Shown here: positions 1-8,934 of the stretch, piece by piece
Layout of the letters: every line of letters starts with the position of its first letter
Numbering within the stretch: position 1 is the stretch's first letter
NCBI GenBank assembly: GCA_947425785.1
Contig: CANEAY010000004.1
Coordinates: 1 to 64,000, forward strand
DNA length: 64,000 nucleotides
From: an uncultured Pseudoflavonifractor sp.
GTDB taxonomy: Bacteria; Bacillota; Clostridia; Oscillospirales; Oscillospiraceae
Direction of reading: 5' to 3'
Translations under genes and position numbers: made by a program
The notes under the pieces: model-generated
What the model was told of the DNA's origin: nothing
Database searches by the model: none
What the model saw: only the letters and a program-made list of their open reading frames with translations

Positions 1-2045
1 AGCTTGAGCATCTCGGTGAGGACATAGCACAGCACCTGCTGGGCCTGCTCCTTGGCCTTCCCGTCCTCCCCCTGGAGGCGGGCCTTGGTGAATTCGATAT
101 ACCAGTCGCAGTAGTCATCCCAGATAAAGTCGTAGACCTTCTGGGCCGCCACGCCCAGCTCGTAGCTGTCCATGTTTTCGGTGACGGCGGGGATAAGGGC
201 GTTGAGCTTTGAGAGGATCCACTTGTCCTCCATGGTCAGCTCCCGGGGCAGCTCCACCCTGTCGATGGTCAGGTTCATCTGCACGAAGCGGGAGGCGTTC
301 CAGATCTTGTTGGCAAAGTTGCGCATGGCCTCGCACCGCTCGGGGAGGAAGCGCATGTCGTTGCCGGGAGAGTTGCCGGTGACCAAATTGAAGCGCAGGG
401 CGTCGGCGCCGTACTGCTCGGCCACCACCAGAGGATCCACGCCGTTGCCCAGGCTCTTGGACATCTTGCGGCCCTTGTCATCCCGCACCAGGCCGTGGAT
501 GAGCACTGTGTGGAAGGGGGCTTTCCCGGTGTGCTCACAGCCGGAGAAGATCATCCGGGCCACCCAGAAGAAGATGATGTCGTAGCCGGTGACCAGCACG
601 TCGGTGGGATAGAAGTACTTGAAGTCCTCGGTGTTCTCCGGCCAGCCCAGGGTGGAGAAGGGCCACAGAGCGCTGGAGAACCAGGTGTCCAGCACATCCT
701 CCTCCTGGTGGATGTGCTCACTTCCGCAGTGGCAGCAGTGGGTGGGGTCGGTCTCGGAGACGGTGAGCTTACCGCACTCGTCGCAGGTCCAGGCGGGGAT
801 GCGGTGGCCCCACCAGAGCTGGCGGGAGATGCACCAGTCCCGGACATTCTCCATCCAGTTAATATAGGTCTTGGAGAAGCGGTCGGGAACGAACCTGGTC
901 TCCCCTTCCCGGACGACCCGCAGGGCCTCCTTGGCCAAAGGCTCCATCTTCACGAACCACTGGGCGGAGATGAGGGGCTCCACATCGCTGTGACAGCGGT
1001 AGCAGGTACCCACATTGTGCTGGTGCTCCTCCACCTTCACCAGCCAGCCGCCTCCCTCCAGGTCGGCAATAATGGCCTTCCGGGCCTCGTAGCGATCCAT
1101 GCCGGAGTACTTGCCGTACCCCTCCACCACCTTGCCGTTGTCGTCCAGAACGCGGATGGTCTCCAGGTTGTGGCGCAGGCCCACCTCGAAGTCGTTGGGG
1201 TCGTGGGCGGGGGTCATTTTCACACAGCCGGTGCCGAACTCCACGTCCACGTACTCGTCGGCCACAATGGGCATCTCCCGGCCCACCAGGGGCAGGATGC
1301 ACTTCTTGCCCACGATGTCCTTGTACCGCTCGTCATTGGGGTTCACCGCCACGCCGGTGTCACCCAGCATGGTCTCCGGCCGGGTGGTGGCCACGATGAC
1401 ATACTTTTCCTTCTCCCCCTGGATGGGGTAGCGGATGTGCCACAGGTTGCCGGGCTTGTCCTTGTACTCCACCTCCGCGTCGGACAGGGCGGTGACACAG
1501 TGGGGGCACCAGTTGATAATACGGGAGCCCTTGTAGATGAGCCCCTTCTCGTAGAGGGACACGAACACGTGCCGCACCGCCTTGGAAAGGCCCTCATCCA
1601 TGGTGAACCGGGCCCGATCCCAGTCGCAGGACACGCCCAGCTTCTTCTGCTGCTCCACGATGCGCTCGCCGTACTTCTGCTTCCAGTCCCACACCCGCTC
1701 CAGGAATTTTTCCCGGCCCAGGTCATAGCGGGTCAGGCCCTCGTTCTCCCGCAGGGCCTCCTCCACCTTGATCTGGGTGGCGATACCGGCGTGGTCGGTG
1801 CCGGGCACCCACAGGGCGGCATAGCCCTCCATCCGCTTGAAGCGGGTCAGGATGTCCTGAAGAGTACAGTCCATGGCGTGGCCCATGTGGAGCTGTCCCG
1901 TCACGTTGGGGGGCGGCATGACGATGGTGAAGGGCTTCTTGTCCGGGTCACGGTGACCCTGGAAGCAGCCACCCTTCTCCCACATCTCATAAATACGGCC
2001 TTCTACCTCTTGGGGCTCGTAGGCCTTCGGCAATTCCTTTCCCAT
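1..2045 (-). CDS. valS: Valyl-tRNA synthetase, 3' end cut by window edge
   Basis: Charges tRNA-Val with valine in the cytoplasm. About 681 N-terminal codons are visible; the end of the anticodon-binding domain and the C-terminal coiled coil lie outside the window. The class I HIGH signature region ([13 protein letters not shown]) is at residues 44-56 and KMSKS near residue 528. An editing domain ([11 protein letters not shown]) sits between them. The start is the ATG at 2045 with an AAGGAGG ribosome-binding site just upstream. It follows the YcxB-like gene by 13 bp, and both genes lie behind the T-box leader at 2600-2822, so valine starvation should raise its expression. Assignment is firm from sequence motifs. 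Confidence 0.97.
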   Translation of the reverse strand, partial: MGKELPKAYEPQEVEGRIYEMWEKGGCFQGHRDPDKKPFTIVMPPPNVTGQLHMGHAMDCTLQDILTRFKRMEGYAALWVPGTDHAGIATQIKVEEALRENEGLTRYDLGREKFLERVWDWKQKYGERIVEQQKKLGVSCDWDRARFTMDEGLSKAVRHVFVSLYEKGLIYKGSRIINWCPHCVTALSDAEVEYKDKPGNLWHIRYPIQGEKEKYVIVATTRPETMLGDTGVAVNPNDERYKDIVGKKCILPLVGREMPIVADEYVDVEFGTGCVKMTPAHDPNDFEVGLRHNLETIRVLDDNGKVVEGYGKYSGMDRYEARKAIIADLEGGGWLVKVEEHQHNVGTCYRCHSDVEPLISAQWFVKMEPLAKEALRVVREGETRFVPDRFSKTYINWMENVRDWCISRQLWWGHRIPAWTCDECGKLTVSETDPTHCCHCGSEHIHQEEDVLDTWFSSALWPFSTLGWPENTEDFKYFYPTDVLVTGYDIIFFWVARMIFSGCEHTGKAPFHTVLIHGLVRDDKGRKMSKSLGNGVDPLVVAEQYGADALRFNLVTGNSPGNDMRFLPERCEAMRNFANKIWNASRFVQMNLTIDRVELPRELTMEDKWILSKLNALIPAVTENMDSYELGVAAQKVYDFIWDDYCDWYIEFTKARLQGEDGKAKEQAQQVLCYVLTEMLK

Positions 2046-2058
2046 GTTCTCTTCCTCC

Positions 2059-2580
2059 TTACAGTTTTGCCGGGGCAAACTTCTTCCCCGTCTTCTCTTC
2101 GATAAAGGGCCCGAACTGCTCCGGCGTCCCCTTCAAAAATCCGCTCTTCGGCAGGATATAGCCCGCCCTGGAGCTCAAAAAGAGCACAAAATACTCCTCA
2201 CTCTCCGCCAGAGCAGAAAAGTCCCGGTAGCCGTGGAGCACCCGCTGTTCTCCGGCGGAGGCCACCAGGTTCTCCCCGGTGAAGAAAAAGGTCTGTTCCA
2301 GTCCGCTGGGGGTCTTGCGGCTCACCCGCCAAGTGGTGTAATTATACCACACCGCCCCCAGGGCCACACACGCTCCACTGAGCAGAGTGCCCAGCAGCAC
2401 AGTGGTGTTGAAGCCCGAAGTGGCAATACCGACGGCACAGATGGTCAATCCCAGGATGCCCGCCAGGAAAAGGGCTCCCCGTGTCATGGCGGTCTTCTTT
2501 CTCTGCACCGTCCTGCCTGTGATCCTCTGGTAGTCCACCAGAGTCTTGGCATCCAGCACGGTCTTTACCTCAAATTCCAT
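2059..2580 (-). CDS. YcxB-like membrane protein
   Basis: 173-residue protein of unknown function. Residues about 33-75 hold two closely spaced hydrophobic segments that would form a membrane hairpin. The C-terminal half (about 90-165) resembles the YcxB-like C-terminal domain, with the pattern Y-R-D-F-S-A-L and a terminal [14 protein letters not shown] site precedes the ATG. The gene lies between the T-box terminator and valS, so it is placed under valine-tRNA control. Whether that is functionally meaningful or only positional is not clear. Family assignment is by recollection of the family pattern. Confidence 0.75.
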   Translation of the reverse strand: MEFEVKTVLDAKTLVDYQRITGRTVQRKKTAMTRGALFLAGILGLTICAVGIATSGFNTTVLLGTLLSGACVALGAVWYNYTTWRVSRKTPSGLEQTFFFTGENLVASAGEQRVLHGYRDFSALAESEEYFVLFLSSRAGYILPKSGFLKGTPEQFGPFIEEKTGKKFAPAKL

Positions 2581-2599
2581 CTTGTGCCCTCCTTCAAAA

Positions 2600-2822
2600 A
2601 TAAAACGCCCCGAGACCGTTCGGCCTCAGGGCGAAGGATTTCTCCGCGGTACCACCTGAATTTGTACTCATTGCCCCGTAACGAGGGAGACGGCGGTGCC
2701 TACTCTCTTTTCAGCGCCGCGGCTCCGGGGCGACCTTCCGCTTCAGGGTCACGGAGCCTTGCACCGGCCGGCTCCTCTCTCTGCTTCCCCTGGGGCGTAC
2801 TCCTCCCCATCACTGCCTTTGA
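2600..2822 (-). promoter_or_regulatory. T-box leader (tRNA-Val-sensing riboswitch)
   Basis: On the minus strand the conserved T-box sequence AGGTGGTACCGCGG is at 2657-2644. It is followed by a GC-rich terminator hairpin (2633-2606) and a T-rich run. Upstream lies a stem I region with the typical AG-bulge-like loop CGGTGCAAG. The best specifier candidate is GUC (2734-2732, followed by a purine), which reads valine and fits the downstream valS. The specifier is inferred from position; the T-box and terminator are seen directly. Confidence 0.9.
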
Positions 2823-2827
2823 CTGGT

Positions 2828-2856
2828 AGTATACGCAATTTCCCGAGAAAAGTCAA
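2828..2856 (-). promoter_or_regulatory. SigA-type promoter of the T-box/valS operon
   Basis: On the minus strand TTGACT (2856-2851), a 17-bp spacer and TATACT (2833-2828). The -35 box overlaps the stop codon of the upstream transporter gene, so the operon starts immediately behind it. Transcription would begin near 2821, just ahead of the T-box leader. Confidence 0.85.
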
Positions 2857-3758
2857 GCATTCCCTTCCGCTCCCCTGCCCCTGCGCAGAAAGCTCAGCTT
2901 GGTCTCGGAGCAGACCACTGCCACGAAAATAAGGGCAAATCCAAGCAAAAGCCTGGGTGTGACCGGGTCTCCGTAGCACAGCACGGAAAAGAGCACGCCG
3001 AACACCGACTCCAGAGACAGGATGATAGCCGCCGAGGCGGGGTCAGACCATACCTGGCCCACATTTTGAAAGAGCAGCGCCACGGTGGTACACATAACGA
3101 TAAAATAGCCCATCTGGAGCAGCAGGTCGCCGTTGATGACGGAAACCGGGGGCATTTTCTGGAACAGGAAGCCGCCGATCCAGGAATAGAGGGCCGCAAA
3201 GGCGAACTGGAACACCGTCAGCAGGTAGATGTCCTTCTCCGTGGATACCTTGGCCACCGATATGATATGGGCCGCGAAGAGGCCCGCCGCCCCCAGGGTC
3301 AGCAGGTCGCCCCTGGTGATGGAAAAGCCCTCGTTGAGAGACACCAGTCCCACCCCCGCCACACACAGCACCGCCGCAAGGATGTTGTAGACGTCGGGCC
3401 GCCGCCCCATCACCAGCCAGTGGAGAAAGGGCACCAGTACACAGTAGACCGCCGTCAGAAAGGCGCTTTTGGATGGGGTCGTCTGGGTCAGGCCAAAGGT
3501 CTGGACGGAATAGCCCGCAAAGAGGAAGACTCCCATAATAGCCCCCCGCCAGAGGTAGTCCACGGTAAAACCCTTCCACCGCTTCCAGCAGAACAGCCCC
3601 AGCAGCACAGCGCCGCCGGTAAAGCGGATGGCCAGGAGGAAAAAGGTGGGGATCACATCCACCGCCCCCTTCATCATAAAGAAGGAGGAGCCCCAGATCA
3701 AAGCGGCGGCAAAAAGCATGGGCTTTGCCAGCCGCCGCATCAACGCTTCATTCATCAT
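2853..3758 (-). CDS. EamA/DMT-family transporter
   Basis: 301-residue inner-membrane protein with about ten hydrophobic segments and the two-fold repeat of the drug/metabolite transporter (EamA) family. The first repeat begins with the typical A-A-L-I-W-G-S-S-F-F signature. Substrate cannot be told from sequence. The ATG at 3758 is chosen because AAGGAG lies 8 bases upstream; a GTG two codons earlier and an ATG one codon later are alternatives. It is divergent from the glycosylase gene at 3827 and its stop overlaps the -35 box of the valS promoter. Confidence 0.88.
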   Translation of the reverse strand: MMNEALMRRLAKPMLFAAALIWGSSFFMMKGAVDVIPTFFLLAIRFTGGAVLLGLFCWKRWKGFTVDYLWRGAIMGVFLFAGYSVQTFGLTQTTPSKSAFLTAVYCVLVPFLHWLVMGRRPDVYNILAAVLCVAGVGLVSLNEGFSITRGDLLTLGAAGLFAAHIISVAKVSTEKDIYLLTVFQFAFAALYSWIGGFLFQKMPPVSVINGDLLLQMGYFIVMCTTVALLFQNVGQVWSDPASAAIILSLESVFGVLFSVLCYGDPVTPRLLLGFALIFVAVVCSETKLSFLRRGRGAEGNA

Positions 3759-3826
3759 TGTCACAACTCCTTGGGTATGGTAGAATAGCGGTACGGCAAA
3801 AACGAAACACAGAGTGAGGTGAAGGT

Positions 3827-4423
3827 ATGGACAAGCTCACACGGGATTTCTATGACCGGGACACCATCGTGGTGGCCCGGGAGCTTCTGGGCAAACACCT
3901 TGTCCGGGTGGTAGACGGCGTCCCCACCGCCCTGCGCATCACCGAGACCGAGGCCTACATCGGCCGGATGGACAAGGCCTGCCACGCCTACGGCTATAAG
4001 CGCACCAAGCGCACCGAGACCCTTTTCGCCCCGCCGGGAACGGCCTATATCTATCTCATTTACGGGATGTACCACTGCCTCAACTTCGTCACCGAGGGGG
4101 AAAATGAGCCCGCCGCCGTCCTTCTCCGGGCGGGAGTGCCGGTGACTGGGGCTGACGCCCTGTCCATGTCCGTCAGGCGGTTTCACTGTACACCTAGTGA
4201 AATGTCCTCATATCAAAGGAAAAATTTCCTTAACGGTCCCGGAAAGCTCTGTAAAGCCCTATCCCTTACTAAAGAACAGAACGGTCTCTCCTTGCTTGGA
4301 GACGAACTCTATGTAGTGGACGCCGGGGAACGGCCCTCGGACATCCATATCTCCAAGCGCATCGGCATCGACTATGCCGAAGAGGCTGTTGACTTTCCCT
4401 GGAGGTTTTACTATGAACCCTGA
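3827..4423 (+). CDS. mpg: DNA-3-methyladenine glycosylase (AAG/Mpg family)
   Basis: 198-residue base-excision repair enzyme that removes alkylated purines. Family hallmarks are the N-terminal L-L-G-K-x-L (about 24-29), the catalytic-site stretch T-E-T-E-A-Y near residue 45, and T-A-Y-I-Y-L-I-Y-G-M-Y with C-L-N-F-V-T just after it. Length matches the bacterial family (about 190-205). The ATG follows a GAGGTGAAG ribosome site. Its last 11 bases overlap the next gene's start, so the two are translationally coupled. Confidence 0.93.
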   Translation: MDKLTRDFYDRDTIVVARELLGKHLVRVVDGVPTALRITETEAYIGRMDKACHAYGYKRTKRTETLFAPPGTAYIYLIYGMYHCLNFVTEGENEPAAVLLRAGVPVTGADALSMSVRRFHCTPSEMSSYQRKNFLNGPGKLCKALSLTKEQNGLSLLGDELYVVDAGERPSDIHISKRIGIDYAEEAVDFPWRFYYEP

Positions 4424-5051
4424 CATGATCTTCTTTGACCTGGACGGCACCCTCATCGACTCCAACGGCGTCTGGCTCCAGGTAGACCATGACTTTCTGG
4501 GCCGCCGAGGGTTGGAGGTCACCCAAGAATACCAGGCTGTTGTGTCCAACTCCATCTTCCCTGTAGCCGCCCAATTTACCAGAGACTACTATCACCTGCC
4601 CGACGAGCCCCAGGCCATCATGGACGAGTGGCAGGCCATGGCCCAGGGCGCCTACGCCAGGACTATCCCGCTAAAGCCGGGGGCCCAGGCCCTGCTGGAC
4701 AAGCTCCAGGCCCAGGGCCGGCCCATGGCTCTCCTCACTGCCGGGCTCCCGGCATTGGCGAAGGCAGCAGTGGAGCGCCACGGCCTTGAAAAGTACTTCC
4801 AGGGCCTCTTCTTTGCCCACGACGTGGGCCTGGAAAAGAGAGACCCAGAGGTCTACCGCATCGCCGCCAAACAGTACGGTGTCTCTCCCACCGGCTGCGT
4901 CCTCCTGGAGGACGCCCCTCACAACTGTGCCGCCGCCAAATCGGCGGGCTTCAAGGTGGTAGGGGTCTACGACGACTTCTACGCCGATCAGTGGGACACG
5001 GTACAGGAAAACAGCCACTTGGCGGTAAAAAGCCTCATCGAGCTTTTGTAA
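4413..5051 (+). CDS. HAD-superfamily phosphatase (beta-phosphoglucomutase/phosphoglycolate-phosphatase-like)
   Basis: 212-residue HAD hydrolase. Motif I F-F-D-L-D-G-T-L-I is at residues 7-15, motif II L-L-T-A-G in the middle, motif III around E-K-R-D-P-E, and motif IV L-L-E-D-A-P-H-N near residue 166. The alpha-helical cap between motifs I and II is the class I type. The ATG at 4413 is preferred over an in-frame upstream one because GGAGG lies 8 bases before it and the protein then begins just ahead of motif I. It overlaps the glycosylase stop by 11 bp. Substrate unknown. Confidence 0.88.
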   Translation: MNPDMIFFDLDGTLIDSNGVWLQVDHDFLGRRGLEVTQEYQAVVSNSIFPVAAQFTRDYYHLPDEPQAIMDEWQAMAQGAYARTIPLKPGAQALLDKLQAQGRPMALLTAGLPALAKAAVERHGLEKYFQGLFFAHDVGLEKRDPEVYRIAAKQYGVSPTGCVLLEDAPHNCAAAKSAGFKVVGVYDDFYADQWDTVQENSHLAVKSLIELL

Positions 5052-5060
5052 GACCATATG

Positions 5061-5092
5061 AAAAACGCCCTCCCTCCTGGGAGGGCGTTTTC
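5061..5092. terminator. Bidirectional terminator between HAD gene and pcrA
   Basis: Perfect hairpin AAAACGCCCTCCC / GGGAGGGCGTTTT with A and T runs on either side. It serves both convergent genes; pcrA ends 3 bases beyond it. Confidence 0.92.
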
Positions 5093-5094
5093 TG

Positions 5095-7620
5095 TCAGGA
5101 CAGCTTCTCCATGTACTGCTCCGCCGAGCGGAGCATCAGCTTCTTGGTGCCCACGTTGTCAAAGGCCACCTCAATAAGGGCGTCCCCGCCCATGGGGGTC
5201 AAGGTGAGGATCATGCCCTTGCCAAAGGCCTTGTGCATCACCATCTCCCCCTTGTGGAAATCGGGCAGAGGGGGCTGGGCCGGGCGGGCAATTTTGCGCT
5301 TGGGTGCCGGCTTTCTGGGGGCAGCAGGGGTGCGGCCGCTCTGGGCCCAGCCGCCGATCTTCCGGTCGCTGGTGTCCCGGCGCTCATAACTGCGTCCGCC
5401 GTAGGGGGCCGAATAGCTGTCCTCCTCGTCCTCCTCCCACTGGTCGTACCCATAGCTGCGCCGGGGGGCCGGACGCTCCTCCATCTGCCAAGTCCCGGCG
5501 CTCATGGGGCTCCTGCCGGAGCGCTCCACCCGCTCCTCGGGGATCTCCCCCAGGAACCTGGAGGGCAGGTTGGCGGAGGTACGGCCGTAGAGCATCCGCT
5601 GGTGGGCGCTGGTCATGTAGAGCCGCTCCTTGGCCCGGGTCATGGCCACATAGCACAGCCGCCGCTCCTCCTCCATCTCCTCCATATCACCAATGGAGCG
5701 GATGCCGGGGAAGATGCCCTCTTCCACTCCTACCACAAAGACCACGGGGAACTCCAGGCCCTTGGCCGAGTGCATGGTCATCATCACTACGCTCTCCTCG
5801 TTGGGGTCGTGGTTGTCCAGGTCGGTATAGAGGGCTATCTCGTCCAAAAAGCCCGCCAAAGAAGGCTCAACGGCGTTGTCCAGATAGCTCTGGATGGAGG
5901 ACTTCAGCTCCCGGACGTTCTCCAGCCGGGTGCGGTCCTCCACCGTGTCCTTGGCCTCCAGGGCCACGGCGTAGCCGCTGTCGGCGCAGACAATGTCGTA
6001 GAAATCGGTGAGCTCCATCTCCCCCATCTGCTCCTGGAGCTTGCGGATGAGCTCACAGAAGGCCGCCAGCTTCGCCGCCGCCTTTTGCAGGTCGGGGTAC
6101 TCTCTGGCGTTGCTGATGACCTCCCAGAGGGAGCGGCCGGTCTGGGCCGCCAGAGCCTGGGCGGTGTCGATGGTCTTCTGGCCGATGCCCCGGGGCGGGT
6201 TGTTGATGATGCGCTGAAGACGCAGGTCGTCGCCGGGGTTGTTCACTACGCAGAGGTAGGAGAGCATGTCCTTCACCTCCGCCCGGTCAAAGAACCGGGT
6301 GCCGCCGATGATGCGGTATGGTACGCCGTTGCGCTTGAAGGCCATTTCCAGCTCCCGGGACTGGGCGTTCATCCGGTAGAGCACGGCAAAATCCTTCCAG
6401 TGCCGTCCCCCGGAGTAGCCCGTCAATATCTCCGAGGCCACATACCGGGCCTCGTCGTCCTGATCCATGGCGGTGTAAAGCTGGAGCTTGTCCCCCGCCC
6501 CCTGCTCCGTCCAAAGCTCCTTGCCCTTGCGGCCCTGGTTGTTTTGGATGACCCGGTTGGCCGCCTCCAGAATGTTCTGGGTGGAGCGGTAATTCTGCTC
6601 CAGACGGATGGTGCGGCAGTTGGGATACTCCTTTTCAAAGGAGAGGATGTTCTCGATGGTGGCCCCCCGGAAACGGTAGATGGACTGGTCGTCATCGCCT
6701 ACCACGCAGAAGTTCCCATAGCCCCCTGCCAGCAGGGAAGAGAGCTGGTATTGCAGGTTGTTAGTGTCCTGGTACTCATCCACCAGCACATAGCGGAACT
6801 TCCGCTGGTAGTAATTGCGCACCTGTTCATCCTGCCGGAGCAGAAGCACCGTGCGCAGGATGAGGTCGTCAAAGTCCAGAGCATCAGCGGCCTTGAGCCG
6901 CTTTTCGTACTCGGTGTATATCTCCGCCATGCGCATGAGCCGCCGGTCACCCATCTTATTACACTGGGCGGCGTAGTCCGCGGCCAGCTGCATGGCGTCC
7001 TTGGCCCGGGAGATATACCCCAGCACCGTCTTGGGCGGGAAGGCCTTGTCGTCAATGTTCAAAGCCTTGATCACATCCTTCACCACCCGTTCCGAGTCGG
7101 CGGTGTCGTAGATGGTGAAGGAGGTGGAATACCCCAGCTTGTCAATGTCCCGCCGCAGGATACGGGCACAGCAGGAATGGAAGGTGGAGGCCCATACGTC
7201 GTTGGCGGAGGGCCCCAGCATCCGCTCCAGCCGCTCCTTCAGCTCCCCGGCGGCCTTGTTGGTAAAGGTGATGGCCAGGATCGACCAGGGGGCGGCAGGC
7301 TCATAGCGGCAGAGGGACTCCGCTCTGGCTCTCCCCTCCTCCGTGGGCTGGGCGGCATAGGTTTCCAGGAAAGCCAAGTCCTCCTGCGTGACCCCGTCGG
7401 GAACCAGGTCGCAGTCGGAGCCCTTTCCGTATTTCATAAGGTTGGCCACCCGGTGGATGAGGACGGTGGTCTTGCCGCTCCCTGCCCCTGCCAGCAGCAG
7501 AAGGGGGCCTTCCGTGGCCAGCACCGCCCGCCTCTGTTCCGGGTTCAGGCGGAGAAAATCCTGCTCAATGACCTTTCTCCGTGCCTTGCAAAATCTAAGT
7601 TCCTGCGCGTTATCCAGCAT
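5095..7620 (-). CDS. pcrA: ATP-dependent DNA helicase PcrA (UvrD/Rep family)
   Basis: 841-residue superfamily 1A 3'-5' helicase for repair and clearing of replication-transcription conflicts. Walker A A-G-A-G-S-G-K-T is at residues 44-51, motif II V-D-E-Y-Q-D near 280, and motifs III-VI follow ([26 protein letters not shown]). A low-complexity acidic/Arg-rich linker follows. The last about 60 residues form the PcrA C-terminal domain (G-x-x-V-x-H-x-x-F-G-x-G-x-V type), known in the family for RNA polymerase contact. The start has GGAGAG upstream. About 20 residues precede the usual helicase N-terminus. Confidence 0.96.
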   Translation of the reverse strand: MLDNAQELRFCKARRKVIEQDFLRLNPEQRRAVLATEGPLLLLAGAGSGKTTVLIHRVANLMKYGKGSDCDLVPDGVTQEDLAFLETYAAQPTEEGRARAESLCRYEPAAPWSILAITFTNKAAGELKERLERMLGPSANDVWASTFHSCCARILRRDIDKLGYSTSFTIYDTADSERVVKDVIKALNIDDKAFPPKTVLGYISRAKDAMQLAADYAAQCNKMGDRRLMRMAEIYTEYEKRLKAADALDFDDLILRTVLLLRQDEQVRNYYQRKFRYVLVDEYQDTNNLQYQLSSLLAGGYGNFCVVGDDDQSIYRFRGATIENILSFEKEYPNCRTIRLEQNYRSTQNILEAANRVIQNNQGRKGKELWTEQGAGDKLQLYTAMDQDDEARYVASEILTGYSGGRHWKDFAVLYRMNAQSRELEMAFKRNGVPYRIIGGTRFFDRAEVKDMLSYLCVVNNPGDDLRLQRIINNPPRGIGQKTIDTAQALAAQTGRSLWEVISNAREYPDLQKAAAKLAAFCELIRKLQEQMGEMELTDFYDIVCADSGYAVALEAKDTVEDRTRLENVRELKSSIQSYLDNAVEPSLAGFLDEIALYTDLDNHDPNEESVVMMTMHSAKGLEFPVVFVVGVEEGIFPGIRSIGDMEEMEEERRLCYVAMTRAKERLYMTSAHQRMLYGRTSANLPSRFLGEIPEERVERSGRSPMSAGTWQMEERPAPRRSYGYDQWEEDEEDSYSAPYGGRSYERRDTSDRKIGGWAQSGRTPAAPRKPAPKRKIARPAQPPLPDFHKGEMVMHKAFGKGMILTLTPMGGDALIEVAFDNVGTKKLMLRSAEQYMEKLS

Positions 7621-7736
7621 AATTTCTCTCCGTTCTCACGTTTTCACAGCTTGTCTATTTTATATCAGAACCGCCCCCAGGTCAACGGCGGTTTTCGCCC
7701 TTCTCCCCCACTTTGTCGAAACATCAAAAGTTTTTC

Positions 7737-7765
7737 TTGCTTTTTCCCAAGGGAGTGTGTATACT
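7737..7765 (+). promoter_or_regulatory. SigA-type promoter of pyrB
   Basis: TTGCTT (7737-7742), 17-bp spacer, TATACT (7760-7765). The predicted transcript start is only about 25 bases before the pyrB ATG at 7796. There is therefore no room for a PyrR attenuator leader, and none is seen. Confidence 0.8.
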
Positions 7766-7795
7766 ATGGACAATTTGAGCAGAGGAGGAACCACC

Positions 7796-8884
7796 ATGCG
7801 ACATCTCATCAGCCCCATGGATCTGTCCGTGCAGGAGACGGAGGAACTGCTCCTTCTGGCCGAGCGCATCATGGATGCCCCCAAGGACTTTTCCCACCTG
7901 TGCGACGGCAAAAAGCTGGCCACCCTGTTTTTTGAACCCAGTACCCGGACCCGTTTGAGCTTTGAGGCGGCTATGCTCGAACTTGGGGGCCAGGTGTTGG
8001 GTTTTTCTTCTGCCGACTCCTCCTCTGCCGCCAAGGGCGAGACCGTCTCCGACACCGCCCGGGTGGTTTCCTGCTACGCCGACATCATCGCCATGCGCCA
8101 CCCCATTGAGGGTGCGGCTGCCGCCGCAGCAGCCAAGGCCACGGTGCCCGTCATCAACGCCGGGGACGGCGGCCACCACCACCCCACCCAGACCCTCACC
8201 GACCTGCTGACCATCCACCGCTGGAAGGGCGGGCTCCGAAACCTCACTGTGGGCCTGTGCGGTGACCTGAAATACGGCCGCACCGTCCACTCTCTCATCA
8301 AGGCCATGTGCCGCTATGAGGGCGTCCGCTTCCTGCTGGTGAGTCCCCCGGAGCTGCGGGTGCCCGACTACATCCGGGAGGATCTGACCGCCGGCAGCTT
8401 CCCCTTCCAGGAGGTGGAGCGGCTGGAGGATGCCATGGATCAGGTGGATATCCTCTACATGACGAGAGTTCAGCGGGAACGGTTCGCCAGTGAGGCGGAC
8501 TATCTCCGTTTGAAGGACAGCTATATTCTGGACACAGCGAAAATGAAGCTGGCAAAGGAAGACATGATCGTCCTCCACCCCCTCCCCCGGGTCAACGAGA
8601 TAGCCCCCCAGGTGGACAACGACCCCCGGGCCAGATATTTTGAGCAGGCCCTCTGCGGAAAGTATGTCCGCATGGCCCTCATCCTGAAGCTGTTGGGCCT
8701 GGCCCGGCCCTCCCTGCCGGAGGCGGCGGCCCCCCAGCCCCAGATCATCCCCTCCCTCTCCTGCGGCAACCCCAAGTGCATCACCGCCGTCCAGCCCGGC
8801 CTGCCCCACCTGTTCCACCCGGTGGAGGGCAATGCCCACCTCTGCCGCTGTGCCTACTGTGACCACACCTGCGGCGGCAAATGA
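7796..8884 (+). CDS. pyrB: Aspartate carbamoyltransferase catalytic chain with C-terminal PyrI-type zinc ribbon
   Basis: 362 residues. Carbamoyl phosphate plus aspartate gives N-carbamoylaspartate, the committed step of pyrimidine synthesis. The catalytic chain covers about 1-305, with S-T-R-T-R (carbamoyl phosphate loop) near residue 49, H-P-x-Q near 135 and H-P-L-P-R near 265. The last about 45 residues add C-x4-C, then 23 residues, then C-x2-C. That is the same spacing as the zinc-binding domain of the E. coli regulatory chain PyrI (Cys109, 114, 138, 141). The nucleotide-binding allosteric domain of PyrI is absent. The ATG is chosen for its AGAGGAGG site. No pyrI or other pyr gene adjoins it. 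Confidence 0.95.
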   Translation: MRHLISPMDLSVQETEELLLLAERIMDAPKDFSHLCDGKKLATLFFEPSTRTRLSFEAAMLELGGQVLGFSSADSSSAAKGETVSDTARVVSCYADIIAMRHPIEGAAAAAAAKATVPVINAGDGGHHHPTQTLTDLLTIHRWKGGLRNLTVGLCGDLKYGRTVHSLIKAMCRYEGVRFLLVSPPELRVPDYIREDLTAGSFPFQEVERLEDAMDQVDILYMTRVQRERFASEADYLRLKDSYILDTAKMKLAKEDMIVLHPLPRVNEIAPQVDNDPRARYFEQALCGKYVRMALILKLLGLARPSLPEAAAPQPQIIPSLSCGNPKCITAVQPGLPHLFHPVEGNAHLCRCAYCDHTCGGK

Positions 8885-8898
8885 CTCCCTTTTCTAAA

Positions 8899-8932
8899 AA
8901 AAGACCTCATCCAAGTTGGATGAGGTCTTTTT
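8899..8932. terminator. Bidirectional terminator between pyrB and polC
   Basis: Perfect hairpin AAAGACCTCATCCAA / TTGGATGAGGTCTTT with A and T runs on both sides. polC ends immediately after it. Confidence 0.93.
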
Positions 8933-8934
8933 GT

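Noticed and set aside
7766-7795. Possible PyrR attenuator ahead of pyrB
   Set aside because: The leader is only about 25 bases; no antiterminator or terminator fits.
5233-7935. 900-codon open frame antisense to pcrA
   Set aside because: Same effect of GC-rich coding sequence; translation is His/Val/Gly/Leu-rich with no family pattern.
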